From positions 3,958,664 through 4,022,663 of the forward strand of contig SSNP01000006.1 of assembly GCA_006937955.1 (NCBI GenBank): a DNA stretch of 64,000 bases. The letters are read 5' to 3'. The translations under genes and the position numbers were made by a program. This document shows positions 1 to 10,226 of the stretch, piece after piece. The stretch's first letter is position 1, and the number at the start of each line of letters is the position of its first letter. The notes below the pieces were generated by a model. It did no database searches and was not told the origin of the DNA. It saw only the letters and a list, made by a program, of their open reading frames with translations. The DNA is from Pachypanchax playfairii (taxonomy: Eukaryota > Chordata > Actinopteri > Cyprinodontiformes > Aplocheilidae).

Positions 1-56
1 GGGGCGGCGGCGGGGTGGAGGGGGTGAGGGGTGGTCTGCGGCGGCGGCGGGGGAAC
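1..56. repeat. GC-rich low-complexity tract
   Basis: Almost pure G with GGC/GGT steps, in sharp contrast to the AT-rich DNA that follows. It is a simple-sequence tract at the very edge of the window, so its true extent is unknown. No start codon or exon can be argued for from it. Confidence 0.7.
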
Positions 57-1024
57 GTTACGACAGTGAGCTTTCACAGGGGACCAGTAGGGGGAGAGCG
101 AGAGCAAAACTTACTTAGTTCTGCTTTAAACGTGTATTAGAGATGTTGTGAGTTAATATGATATAAAATCACACTGTGTCAATCACATAATTAAATTAAC
201 AAGAAGCTGCAGTGTTTAAATACAGTTTGTTTGAGTTTTTAAGTGTAAAATCCTAAAATAAAACCAAACCAAGTCGAACCATGTTGTTTTTTTATTTCTA
301 AACATCATGATACTGCCAACTATTCATCTTTATTTAAACTCCTAAATTATAATGTTAAACATAACTCAGAGTGACCCAGTTCCTCCCTGACTGGCAGTCT
401 ACCAGTAACTCTCACATCTCCCACCAACTGGTCTTGCTGTCCCCTGACTGTCTCACAGCTAATTTTATTGATGGTGCCATCTTACAAAAATCTGGAAAGC
501 GTGCCAGTTCGATTTTCTACAGCAATCTTATATAATTTTCACACCTTTCCCCCAGCTCAGGGCAGTAAGTTGGAAGTTAGTATATCACAATTAAAGCAAA
601 ATTGACAATATCTGAAGAAGCATTGAGAAAGGCAATTAAAATTGATGTGTGATGAACTAGCTGAACTTGAATCAGTCAATAAAAACGTCAGGGACAGAGT
701 GGATTCTCTTGTCTGCACACAAACTGGTTGAATGCTGTCATCAAACTGGAGCAATAATTTCATAGAGCTCTCCTCACTGGACCAGAGCTGGATTCTCTGG
801 ATGAGTGCTTTCTGCAAGAAGATGCAAGCCTGCATGAAAATAAATGCACAAGTGGAGGAGAGAGGAAGGTGGATAAAGGAGAAGTTTTGGGAAAGAAAAA
901 AAGTACTTAAACATTTTTATTGTCAAGCTTTTCCATTCTGACGGCTCTTAAAGACGCCGTCACTAGGAAATATATAGATAAGTGCATGAAAACGGACAGA
1001 TCATCTTATCTGTCATGTTCAAGG
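57..1024. other. AT-rich, no gene seen
   Basis: Unique-looking AT-rich sequence. The short frames on both strands (for example 557-835 minus and 732-941 plus) overlap each other, have no recognisable domain and no splice-site context. I see no repeat with a partner elsewhere in the window. Confidence 0.5.
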
Positions 1025-1410
1025 GATTTTAGGCTGGATTCAAGGTGCAGGAAGACTCGAAGACACTTTTATTAGGGATAAACAAAAGAAGTTGACGCGG
1101 CAGCAAAACAAGTACAGAAACGCACAAGACACAAGAAACACTGAGGGTGAAGACGGACGTTCTGAACATGGACTGAGGTGAACTGGAGGTGCAGAGAAGC
1201 TGATCAGATTAACACGTCTAAACAAAAACCAGAAGCAGTTCAGAGGAAATAAATAACTGGGAAGCTGGAGACACATGAAGGACAAAAATACACCTGACCT
1301 AAAAACTTTACAAACTCAAGAACAGAAAAACAATCCATGAAATCAAATCAACAAAAGCAACAAGAAAAAAACCCCGACTAGAAAAATAAATGAAGTAAAT
1401 CCCAAGAAGT
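1025..1410. repeat. A-rich dispersed-repeat-like stretch
   Basis: One strand is strongly A-rich, with many ACAA/GAAA runs. It opens with a phrase (GACACTTTTATTAGG, near 1060) that resembles a common teleost interspersed repeat. The stretch at 24985-25375 has the same strand-asymmetric texture. I infer an old interspersed repeat of unknown class. The frames on the minus strand here are just the T-rich complement. Confidence 0.3.
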
Positions 1411-1437
1411 GGGAAAACAGGAAACATTTGTCTGGAA

Positions 1438-1660
1438 GGCGGGCGGCGTAGTCTAGCGGAAGGGTGATCTCCCTTCACAAAGACGGCGGGTTCGATCCCC
1501 GGTGCCGACAAGCTACGCTGAAGTATCCTTGGGCAAGATACTGAACCCCGCAACTGCCCCCCGGGCGCTGTTCAAGATGGCCGCCCTCTGATGGGTCAAA
1601 TGTAGAGCCAAATTTCCCCACAAGGGATTAATATAGGAAATAAAATTAAAATTAAATTTA
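1438..1660 (+). mobile_element. tRNA-derived SINE
   Basis: The head is tRNA-like. An A-box-like segment (GTAGTCTAGCGGAAGG, 1448-1463) is followed about 25 bases later by a near-perfect B box (GGTTCGATCCC, 1489-1499), the internal RNA polymerase III promoter layout. Next comes a body with CCTTGGGCAAGATACTGAAC (1528-1547), a phrase I know from teleost SINEs, then a tail with TTTCCCCACAAGGGATTAAT (1613-1632), which resembles SINE/LINE 3' tails. It ends in A/T-rich sequence. It is not a functional tRNA gene because no acceptor stem closes around it. It carries no protein and depends on a LINE for movement. The family name is left open. Confidence 0.8.
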
Positions 1661-1718
1661 CAAAATAAAACACAGGAAACACAAAAATAAAACAACAAAC
1701 CCAAAACACCCACAACCC

Positions 1719-1895
1719 TGATTTAATACTGTTTAATAACATGATCAGCTGATCACAGGAGCATGAAGCTGCTTGGAGATGGTCTGTAGTCTTTAACATG
1801 GAGCATCTTTATCTGGTCCATGTTCAGGGTGGTGCACACAGTGATACCAAACTAGATCCTGTTAGTTCCTGTAAACAGACTAAAGGTCTGATGAA
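1719..1895 (+). repeat. Dispersed repeat M38, copy without minisatellite
   Basis: Nearly the same sequence lies at about 50424-50600: the TGATCAGCTGATCA palindrome region, then GAAGCTGCTTGGAGATGGTC, a stretch on a mid-element GTTCAGGGTGGTGCACACAG, and CCTGTTAGTTCCT. A shorter match (GGAGATGGTCTGTAACGG) follows the 38-bp array at 37.4 kb. This copy lacks the 38-bp repeats that precede the other two. It is probably a truncated interspersed element of unknown class. Confidence 0.65.
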
Positions 1896-3357
1896 ATTCA
1901 ACCCTGCAGGAACCTAATTAAAGTAAAACAATCTGAAACTATAACGCAGGATCAACAGTCTCTTTAGGGAAACCAACAAATCTGTAGAGTATTTTCTTTA
2001 TTTACTCTATAACATATTATAAGCATATTTACATTAAACAGCTGCTTGTAACTCAGTCACTTTCAGGACAGAAGAAGTTTGATTCTGACCAGCTGTAAAA
2101 GGACCAAAACATTTATAGATACATGCAGCTGACAGCTCATTCTTCTTCCTCTCATGCTGGTGCCTCTCCTCATCAGTATCTGCACATCCAATTCAAGTCT
2201 TTCATCAAAACATGATTGCAAATGCACAACAGGTCCTGCAAATCCTTGGACAATAGAAAACCAAGAGCCAAAACAAATTTATATGCAGTATTAATTCACA
2301 TTATATCACATAATATAAGCAGTCACAGATGCACAACAGATGGGCTTCATTTAAAATGTCTTCACAAGGAAAACTAAACGATGGGTCAATTAGGCTGAAA
2401 GACATCAACCCTTATAACAACATCACAGATGACTGTGACTTCAGCTGCATTATTGTTGTGCAATAAACAAACAGGTTTCATGCTGTAAACCTTCTATTTG
2501 TAATCAGTTTTTGCTGTTAGAGTAAATTATATGCATCAAGGTCAAGATGTTTTTCCCTTTACACTTGAAAAACTTTGACTTGCTAGCAGCCGTAAAGTTT
2601 AATATGGAACACTAAGTACACAACTGCAGAAAAAAGAAAGAAAAACCTTTAAATTTTTACGTAATTAACTTTATTTATTTATTCTAATGATGTTCCTTCT
2701 TCTGGAATATGTAGATATTTAATGTAAATATTGTTTAAAAGTTGTTTTATTTTGTTTTTATCTGTAATAATTTGCTCAGCTCACACACACACACCGTGTA
2801 CTGAAGGTTGGACGCGACTGTGACATGAACTTGTTGTACAGCGTGAACACAAAGCTTCAGATGGATGACGTGTGCCGTCTGGTCACGGCAGGTCATGTTT
2901 GTGTTCACGTGTCCGTGAGCGGTGTGCTGTTTCTGCATGACTACACTCTGACCTCATCTCTTTGGGTTGCCATTATTAAAGACTGAATAAAAAACACAGA
3001 TTCACTTTTATGGTTTAAATAAACTCGATATAAAAGAGATTTTGAAATATAAACAGGCCCTTTGGAAAATACATTGTTATTTTTGTTTGTTAAAATAAAT
3101 AAAATGGTTCAATTTCAATTATAAGTTTTTTTGATTTAAGTAAAAAAAAAAGTGTTAAATTATGTTTAAAAAGAACTTGGCCTAAAGAACCGGATCAGAC
3201 TGGTCTAGATTCAACCAAACGAGGTCGTCAGACCTGGACGTTTGTAATAATGAGGACAGTGAGATCAGGTGTGAGACAGATGCAGAAGGAAACTAACCAA
3301 ATGTACGAGAGGTAAAGTTTTATTAAATAAAACAGGTTGCTCGGGGTCAGTCATGTT
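1896..3357. other. AT-rich, one imperfect hairpin
   Basis: Mostly AT-rich without recognisable genes or repeats. The exception is 2780-2960, which is less AT-rich and holds the nested inverted repeat listed separately. The minus-strand frame across it reads the complement of the hairpin and has no known domain. Confidence 0.5.
2843..2908. repeat. Nested inverted repeat (potential hairpin)
   Basis: The arms GTGAACACAAA (2843-2853) and TTTGTGTTCAC (2898-2908) are exact reverse complements, 11 bp each. Between them an inner pair, GCCGT (2874-2878) and ACGGC (2885-2889), can form a second stem. It could be a relic of a palindromic MITE or a structured RNA. Nothing else supports either reading. 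Confidence 0.55.
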
Positions 3358-3396
3358 GCTTTTTCTTTCCTCTTGTTTTCTGCCTCTCAGGTGAGT
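3358..3396 (+). other. Acceptor-donor junction, recursive-splice-like
   Basis: A long pyrimidine tract with very few purines runs into CAG at 3388-3390. It is followed at once by GTGAGT at 3391-3396. Together this is the textbook layout of a zero-length (ratchet) splice site: a 3' splice site fused to a consensus 5' splice site. Such sites are known from very long introns. Whether a + strand transcript crosses here cannot be told from sequence alone. The downstream 3391-3500 stretch is GC-richer than its surroundings but matches no protein I know. Confidence 0.35.
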
Positions 3397-3718
3397 TCTG
3401 GGCGGGGCCATGAGGCCTCTGGCTGTGGGAGGAGACTTGGCTGGTGGAGCGTTACACCTGCAACCCATCTCCATCAACACTGTAAAAGCTGGACCTCTGC
3501 AGTTCCTCACTGTTAGACTGTTGTACCCTGATAGTGACTCATTGGGTAATTTAAATAAGTATTTAACTCTATGTACTCTGTACCGTCTTTAGTACTACTG
3601 TACCTGCGACTCCTGCCACCATAACCAGTAAGACCCCTAAGATACCTACAAGTGGTGATTCTCCTCCACTTTCCTCAGCAAGAACCATCACCTGCCGTGC
3701 CTGCTGTGGTCAGCCTCA

Positions 3719-3787
3719 ACCTGGACCCACCTGGACCCACCTGGACCCACCTGGACCCACCTGGACCCCACCTGGACCCACCTGGGA
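3719..3787. repeat. 10-bp minisatellite
   Basis: About seven head-to-tail copies of CCTGGACCCA. They are exact apart from one added C near 3770. The frame reading through it (3652-3867) is a by-product. Confidence 0.95.
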
Positions 3788-3828
3788 ATGTTCTGTCTTT
3801 TTTGAAGTCAACATTGTTGATTAGTGAT

Positions 3829-3968
3829 GTCCAGACCTGGACCATGAAGTCCACTATGCTGCATTAAAGCTTTCTCTGATCCAACACACCTGATTTGTAT
3901 CAACAGATGATTAAAACTTCTGGACCTAAAACATGCAGGACAGAGAACCGTGAGGACACCACTGCTGT
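3829..3968. mobile_element. hAT-like MITE, GGGCCACTG family, copy 1
   Basis: The left end reads TGTCCAGACCTGG and continues to a phrase with GTCCACT, then GATCCAACACACCTGATTT. The right end is roughly the reverse complement of the left: ATGCAGGACAGAGAACC then GTGAGGACACCACTGCTG. The same layout recurs at 44739-44910 and 61763-61889. I know this terminus (a decayed TCGAGGGCCACTG) as a widespread small teleost DNA transposon, probably hAT-type. Superfamily is from memory. No coding capacity. Confidence 0.6.
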
Positions 3969-4230
3969 AGGACAAACACAGGAGATCGTCCTGCACCGGG
4001 AGTCAGCAGCACTCACACCATTTCACCTTCATCTATCTCACAAATAACATCTTTGAATTTTAATTCTTTAATGTGATTTTAAGCATCTTTACAACATGTT
4101 CTGTGAAACATTCCAGAAAAAGAGTTATTAAAAGATAAACATTTATAAACAAACTTAAAACATCAGAAACTCAAACTCATTTAGATTCTTTAAAACTTTG
4201 TAAACATTTATATTCATATTTTTGTGTCTG

Positions 4231-4520
4231 TAAGATGTAACAAACAGGAAGAGAGAACGTCTGATGTTGCCATGAGCAGCGGGGCAGGAAACAGTATACC
4301 TTGCTCTCATAGGCTAGTTTGTTAGCCAATCAGAGTCCAGCAAATGTGCACAATGAATATTAATGAGCTGCTGCTCGAGGCCTGACGGAACCACCCTAAT
4401 TTTAATACAGACAGATTAAAAGGTCTGTTAATCAGTGTTTCCTGACATTTTTTAGATATAAAATGTTTTATATTACTGGTTAATACTTAAGAAATAACCA
4501 CAAAGTCATGTAAATATTTG
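4231..4520 (+). mobile_element. TTAA-1 MITE, copy A (truncated)
   Basis: Collinear with the right half of the copy at 59713-60265 and, in reverse, with 26794-27355. Shared phrases include GCTCTCATAGGCTAGTTTGT, AGCCAATCAGAGTCCAGCAA and TGTTAATCAGTGTTTCCTG. The left half and the left terminus are missing. The right end fades out near 4520 before the AGAGGCC/TTAA terminus seen in copy C. It is non-autonomous and without a coding frame. Confidence 0.85.
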
Positions 4521-5404
4521 TTTTCAAAACAAAGAAATACTTCGATAAACTACTTCAAACAGTTTGAAAATGTTTTTTAAATAAACTGTAATTTTTCCTC
4601 CTTTTTCTGTTCTGTGTTGGATAAGTTAGAGGCAGTCGAGGTTTGGAACAAAGATAAAGCAGCTTAGTGATGCAGCAATGAACCATCCTGGTGGTCAATA
4701 TCCTCACTGAGACATATCAAACACCCTCCAATGTCCAGCAGCCTCGAGCCATTTACCACATTTCAAAGAGTCTGAATCTCAAGCCCTTCCAGAGGCCTCC
4801 TTTTAACCGAGGCCCGGTGGCATCAGTGCTCCGAGCTGCAGAATAATTCTCCGTATCCACAGTGTGTCATGACACTCTCTGTGTCAGATATCACCTTCAC
4901 TGGTTCACAGCCTGTTTACAGGTACATATCTCTCCCAGCTCTCTCTCCACCTTTGTTCTCATCTTTAGAGTCAGAGTTTATGGTGTTAAATTCACCTGCT
5001 GCCACACAGAGAAGCCTAAAAACCCAAAATGACCAACCGTTGAGTCACTTTGTTGAAGGATTGACACTTCTGTGAGGCAAAAAGAAGCTGTTACAACCTT
5101 TAATATAATGTTATACAGCTCAGTTTAATAACTTGTGTTGAAAAGATGTTAAATATCAGCTTTTATTATTTGTGTGAATTCAGAAATCAAGGTTCTGTGA
5201 CAATAATAACATGCTTACTGCTCAGTGTTTAGCCTTCAAAGTTTTTTTTTAAAGTAAAAATAATATTTACTGAATAATTTTTCAAAAGTGTTTTTTTTAT
5301 TGTGTGTCATACTTATTTCATGTTTCATAATAAAATATTATGAAAAGTGAATGTATTTATTACAAATTATTTTCAGAAAGTGTTTTTCTATGGATCATTT
5401 CATT
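4521..5404. other. No gene; balanced block at 4660-4870
   Basis: AT-rich flanks enclose a block of about 200 bp with near-even base composition and no simple repeats. That texture is what conserved non-coding sequence often has, but conservation cannot be judged here. The plus frame at 4869-5075 has no recognisable domain. Confidence 0.35.
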
Positions 5405-6040
5405 ATTTGAATCATCCGTCTGCGTCAGGTCTTAGTGGTAACAGGTCCTGGAGGGAAGCCCAGACCCCCCCCCGACACTCTCCCTGGGAGGAGACGTCCC
5501 CAGACCTACGACCAGTAAGTTCTGGGTCTGTTGCTGCGTTTCCACCCAGTGGAATGAATCTGTAAAACCTACAAAGTGCATTGACGTCAGCATAACGAAG
5601 CCCCTCGCTTTACCTGCTGGAAACTCATTTTACCTGCTCCAGTTATGACTGTAGAGATGGAGAAGAACTTAGCTCCCTTACCCACAATGCACTGGAGCAA
5701 CATCCTGCTGATCCTTGAGTTCGTCTCTCACACAACTCTACCATCACCAAGATACTTGGAAACTTCAGCTTGAGGTACAAACACTCCCAACCTGAAGGAA
5801 GTATTCCACCTCTGTCCAGCTGAGCATGACGACCACAGATCTGGAGGAACTGATGCTCATCCTGGTTTCATCACTCTTTCCTGGTGCACGCAGAAGGTCT
5901 GGGAATAAAACCACATCATCTGCAAAAAGTAGAGATGAAGCTCCTAAACTAAACACTGTTTTCTCCATGATGTTCATGAACACCACATAGAGACTGAAGA
6001 TGGGGGGGTAGAGTCCAAACCACATCATCAACCAACTCCA
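5405..6040 (-). pseudogene. LINE relic, RTE/Rex3-like (RT part to 3' end)
   Basis: Read on the minus strand, 5906-5945 encodes a decayed reverse-transcriptase core with the phrase SLLFADDVVLF, the FADD variant of the YxDD catalytic motif. The following residues keep the ISSSRS and VEYFLQVGSV phrases of this LINE type. Further downstream (lower coordinates), 5520-5405 resembles the 3' coding end and tail (CTGGGCTTCCCTCCAGGACC, then GACCTGACGCAGACGGATGA). Stops and shifts break the frame between them, so it cannot make an active protein. It is 5'-truncated, as LINE insertions usually are. Two other scraps of the same type lie at 31.8 and 44.3 kb, also on the minus strand. Clade assignment is from memory. 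Confidence 0.75.
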
Positions 6041-6611
6041 TGTTATGGATTATAACTTAAAACCTCTATGAAGACCTCAGTGTGTTTTATCATTCAAATT
6101 ACTGAAATATTGGTGAAGAAGTTTTATGCAGCAACTTTTCATCAGATGTCTGTCCTTGTGTTTTATTCATGGTCACCTTGTTTTTTTTAAATTAAACATT
6201 TCACCAGCTGGAAAATGTCAGATGATGAAAATCCGTCTGTGACATTGTTGAGTTCATTATAAGTTAATTATCTGTATGGAGCTTATTCATTCTGCTTTAG
6301 ACAACTTTTATATCAGTAAATCTGAAGATTAACATAAAACTGTGACAAAATAAGTTGAAATATTATTTATGAAAATCTATGAACAACTTAGATGATTTTA
6401 TTTGAGCTTTTTCTTTCGTATCAGGTTCCTGCAGGTTGTTTTTAAAATGTCATGCAAGATTAAAACAGTTTTTGGAGTTTAGTGACAAAAATGATCAGAT
6501 TTAACTTCAGAATTTACTCTGAATCTTTTTCAAGATATATTTTTATGTTGAGAAAAAAAAAAAGTGGTAAATTTCCTCTGATAGGTTTAAGAGGGACACC
6601 TTTACTGTTGA
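6041..6611. other. AT-rich, nothing recognised
   Basis: AT-rich DNA with short A and T runs. No paired repeat, no plausible exon. Confidence 0.5.
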
Positions 6612-6660
6612 CCTGTCCAGGTGTAGCCCCGCCCCTCGCCCATCGACAGCTGGAGATAAA
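6612..6660 (+). mobile_element. Retroposon 3'-domain scrap
   Basis: The phrase ACCTGTCCAGGTGTAGCCCC, then GCCCCTCGCCCATCGACAGC and CTGGAGATAA, matches a very common fish LINE/SINE tail region as I remember it. The same phrase appears at 63935-64000 in this orientation and at 40835 and 55945 in reverse. It is too short to classify. Confidence 0.6.
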
Positions 6661-7890
6661 CACATTGACACAATTAAAGTTCATCAATTACATTTTAGGT
6701 TTTCAAAGAGCAAGTAGAAAAAAACAAACCACCTTAAAGACTTTTATACATTTTTAAATAATAAATTATTTAATACTTTTTTTTTCTTCAGAATATTCAG
6801 CCCATAAATTCACTCATTCTTTGGTAACAAACAGATATTGATTATTTATTGGAATCACATCTAGTTTAACTCTATTCTGAGTAAACTGCATGTGTGTCTT
6901 TTAAAGCAGGAAGAAGTGAACGAGTGCAGTGATGGACGTAGCCGTCAGAGGCAGAAAAATAACCGAGGTGTCATTTATAAATGCCCTCTGCCTCCCACAT
7001 GACTGTGTAGGAGAGCGCGGCTCAGATGTTTATGGATCATACAGCGACAAACTCACCAACAGCCCACGCTGCTGCAGCAGAACTGACACTGTTGACAGCA
7101 TGTAATGGTCCGAAACCGATGATCTGAATCTAAACTGATGTGTCGAGCTGATGCATTAACACATTTTATCTTATAATACTAAAAATAAAATAGTTTCCTG
7201 TTGATTCCAGGACAGAATCTTTGTTTACTGCTTCCCTTTTTAATTTAAGGATTAAACTCATTTATTCAGTCTTTGTTTACTTTCAACAACAAGCAGATTA
7301 TAATCTGAATGTTTTAGATAAACATATAGTTTCTAAAAAAAAATCAAATATTACAGAATCGGATCAAATTTATAAAATTAACAATTATTCATTTTTAAGA
7401 TAAAGCAAAAACACGGAATTTTAATAATAATAATAAAAAAATGTAATTTGTATAAATATTATTCTCTTTCTATAGATGTAAAAATAATCAAATCAAAAGT
7501 AATAAATATGAAGATCTGAGAGCTTAACTGAGCTGTGACATCATCACGTGCGCTCTCGTTCCAAGCTGCAGGGCTGTTCTTGTGTAATTAGAATTATATA
7601 CTTTCATCTGTACTTACCAAGAACTCAAGCACGTACTTTGATACTGAGAAACGCTCGTGGATTTTAAGACTGTTGCTGTTAAATCTCTGCTGGATTTTTT
7701 CATCATAAACATGGAAATTGAAATTTAATTACTGAAGTTTCAGCGGATTCTTTGAGATTCGTGTGATAATTAAGGAGCTGTTTGATCTTTTTAACGTTGC
7801 TGTGCTGGAAGGAAATCCTGTTTACAACAATTAACTTATTTATGATATTTTACTGACCAACTTTTGTCTTACCTCTTTATGACTTTAACC
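6661..7890. other. AT-rich, nothing recognised
   Basis: Very AT-rich between 7150 and 7520, with A runs and a short AAT tract (7422-7436). A less AT-rich patch at 6895-7100 has no recognisable frame. Frames here are AT-rich noise. Confidence 0.5.
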
Positions 7891-8375
7891 CCTCCTTTCC
7901 ACTGGACGCGCAACAGACGCATTAGTGACGCGTAATGCGCGGCTAATAGCCGCCATCAAAGTCAATGAGCCCGTTCCCACTGGGCGTGAAGTAGCGCTCA
8001 TGAGACGCATCTCACAAGCGTAGTGTCGCCAGCATTACGTACGCTTCTTAAACACTTCAAGTTCAGCAGTTTAGTTTGGACTAAACAGGAAATCAGGCGT
8101 TCGTACCCGGAAGTTTCAAAATAAAAGGACACGTGCGGATTTTTGTTTGCGAGACAACGAGAAAGTACAGTACATGTGCCGGGTTTGAAGTCCGTAGGTG
8201 GTGTGAAAATAAACCGCATACCTTCTGGATACATGTTGTTTCTCTGCTGGTTGTTGTGAGAAGTGACGAAATCACGCGTGTTTTTGCTATTCTCATGAGA
8301 TTTCGTGATCTTCTGGGTCCAGCTCGATGTAACGCTACGCGAGTGATTTACGCGTGTGAAATGATCGTGGTAGGA
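7891..8375 (-). mobile_element. CG-rich MITE with exon-like segment, copy 1
   Basis: It begins with CTTTCCACTGGACGCG and is, read in reverse, collinear with 31223-31805. Shared blocks include GCGGCTAATAGCCGCC, GTAGTGTCGCCAGCATTACG, CAGCAGTTTAGTTTGGAC and GGAAGTTTCAAAATAAAAGG. Its far end is cut near 8375, so the second terminal repeat is lost. Inside, on the minus strand, 8234-8174 is a 61-base ATG-led segment that encodes MYPEGMRFIFTPPTDFKPGT. The same segment, without indels, is in copy 2. The longer minus frame (7998-8447) runs through transposon DNA on both sides and is not a host gene. Superfamily unknown. Confidence 0.8.
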
Positions 8376-9552
8376 AGGGATGCGCTGCTTATATAGTTTA
8401 TATAGTCGACACAAAGCAAAGTGGATTTTAAAGTTAATATACTGCAAACTTTTAGTTAAATAAACCTATTTAAGACTTTTTACATTCCTGTTTCCACCAG
8501 CTGTTTAAGAATTACAGCAAAAACTGGATCTTTTATGTGAAAAATTCAAACCTTGTTGTTGTGGAATCAGATGAAGGAACCGATGCAGGTGAAGGTCGCA
8601 CGTTTCAGCGTGATTAAAGAGAACCTTTTATGAATGAAGAAGCTTCAGCGCTCACGTTGAGCTTTGATGTGCTGAATCTTTCTTTCAGAAAGGAAATGCA
8701 GGTGTTGGTAAACTTCTGTTTGTCTTTACAGGAAAGGATCAAAGAACAAACTCAGAGTAATTAAGTGAATACATTAGAAAAACTCCACTGCAGTGCAGGC
8801 TGCAGTGATGTGACTGCTTCTGACATATCAGGTTGACCCCGATCTGACCCGGGTCTCAAGTATGGCAGCTACAAATGTGTGTATATTTATGTGTGTGTTG
8901 CATACAGTGTCAGGGCTAATGTGGCGTTGGGTGACATTCTGATAAATCTGCAGGCAGCCTGCGCTTTGCCCTTTCACAGCTGCTGACTATGTTAATGGAG
9001 AGTGGAGATACAAGGTCTGCTGGCTCTCTGTCGTTTCACCCCCGCTGGAGACACTTACAGTAGAGATGGATTAGATATTTAAGTCCATCCAGCTTGCGGT
9101 TCTACCTGAGCGTGAAAAGCTTGAGTTTAGTTTAAATGCATCTTGAATAAAATGGATCTATATGTAAAATGGAAATTAATCCAGAGATATAAAAAATGAC
9201 TTTAAATATGCTTTTACGCTGAAATTTTGTTTAAGCTGACAGCTGTTTAAAATCTTTCCTGGTTTTTATTTTTATTTTACATTTTATTTTTTCTCACAGT
9301 ATTTTTATTTTAATTTCTACAGTTTAGTTTTATGCTGGAAAAATATTTGTACTTTTTCTTGAATCTTTCAACCGTATTCTACTTCACGTTAAGGGCTCTA
9401 AACTTAAATCTCTTCCTAAAACCCACTTATTTAGCTTGGCTTTTAACGTAGTGTAAGACGTTTTATGATTTTACTGTTTTATTGTTTAACTTTTTTTGTG
9501 ACTTTTTATCATTATTAGTATATTCTAATGTATTAGTATAATTTTATTGGTG
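8376..9552. other. No gene; balanced block at 8810-9065
   Basis: Mostly AT-rich. The 8810-9065 block has even composition, no internal repeat and no partner elsewhere, so it is a candidate conserved non-coding element only by texture. No exon seen. Confidence 0.35.
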
Positions 9553-9554
9553 TA

Positions 9555-10224
9555 CAGTGATCCCTCACTACTTCGCGGATTTTTCAAAAATATTCATCCA
9601 AAAATAAAAAATCTAAATACCGCACTTTTGGCTGTTTGTTTACCTCCTCACACTTCCTCCGCGGTCGGTTGAAGACGAGGCGCCTCCCAAAGAGCTGTAA
9701 AGCTCTCATTACCTTCATGGTACTACACAAGTCCTTTATTCCCGTCATCAGTCAACCAAACGCAACGCTATAGTCATCACTGCACGCGGACGCGCCGCGA
9801 CGCGCTCAGCTGTTCCTCTGTTACCAGACGCGTCCTTTTGCGCGCCAGTCCACAAGCGCTTCTGCTCGTCTGTTTATTCAGAGCTATTTTTTCACCATGG
9901 ATAAATAAACATCATTAAATAACTGAAGAGAGCTTGTTTTAATTATTCCTGCTACATCGTTCATCTTCGTTTAGACACCCAAAACCCCCCTCAACGTAGT
10001 CAGCACACTACTTGCGCTGTGTGTGTGTGTTTGTGTTTATTTTCATCCCTAGATACACGAATATGATCACATTTGTCAATCGCGGTATTTTTTTTTTGTA
10101 GAATCGCTTTTATTTTGAAAATTGACCGGATTGTCTCGTGGGTCTTGGTGTATCCCTACTTCGTGGACTTTCACCTCTCGGGGGGGTCTGGAACCAATTA
10201 ACTGCAACAAGTGAGGGATTACTG
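9555..10224 (-). mobile_element. Tigger-like DNA transposon relic T1
   Basis: The left end CAGTGATCCCTCACTACTTC and the right end, reverse-complemented, CAGTAATCCCTCACTTGTTG form terminal inverted repeats. The element is flanked by TA on both sides (9553-9554 and 10225-10226), the Tc1/mariner target duplication. The CAGT...CCTC-CTACTTCGCGG terminus is typical of pogo/Tigger elements. Inside, 9603-9780 is the reverse complement of 46150-46290 in relic T2, so the two are one family in opposite orientation. T1 carries an inserted element at about 9786-10157. It has no transposase frame and is non-autonomous. Confidence 0.85.
9786..10157 (-). mobile_element. CG-rich MITE nested in Tigger T1
   Basis: Read in reverse this is collinear with much of 57731-58313. 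Shared phrases include CACAAGCGCTTCTGC, CAGAGCT then TTTTTTCACCATGG, GTTTTAATTA-TCCTGC and GCGTTTAGACACCC-like sequence. A short GT run lies at 10017-10036. It interrupts sequence that is continuous in relic T2, so it inserted after the Tigger. Its outer terminal repeats are mostly gone at this locus. Confidence 0.75.
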
Positions 10225-10226
10225 TA

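Noticed and set aside
1438..1510. tRNA gene
   Set aside because: A and B boxes are present, but no closed acceptor and anticodon stems can be drawn, and it continues into a SINE body and tail.
7998..8447. 149-codon minus frame, one of the longest in the window
   Set aside because: It runs through both halves of a MITE whose other copy (31223-31805) breaks the frame; only the 61-base segment is kept in both.
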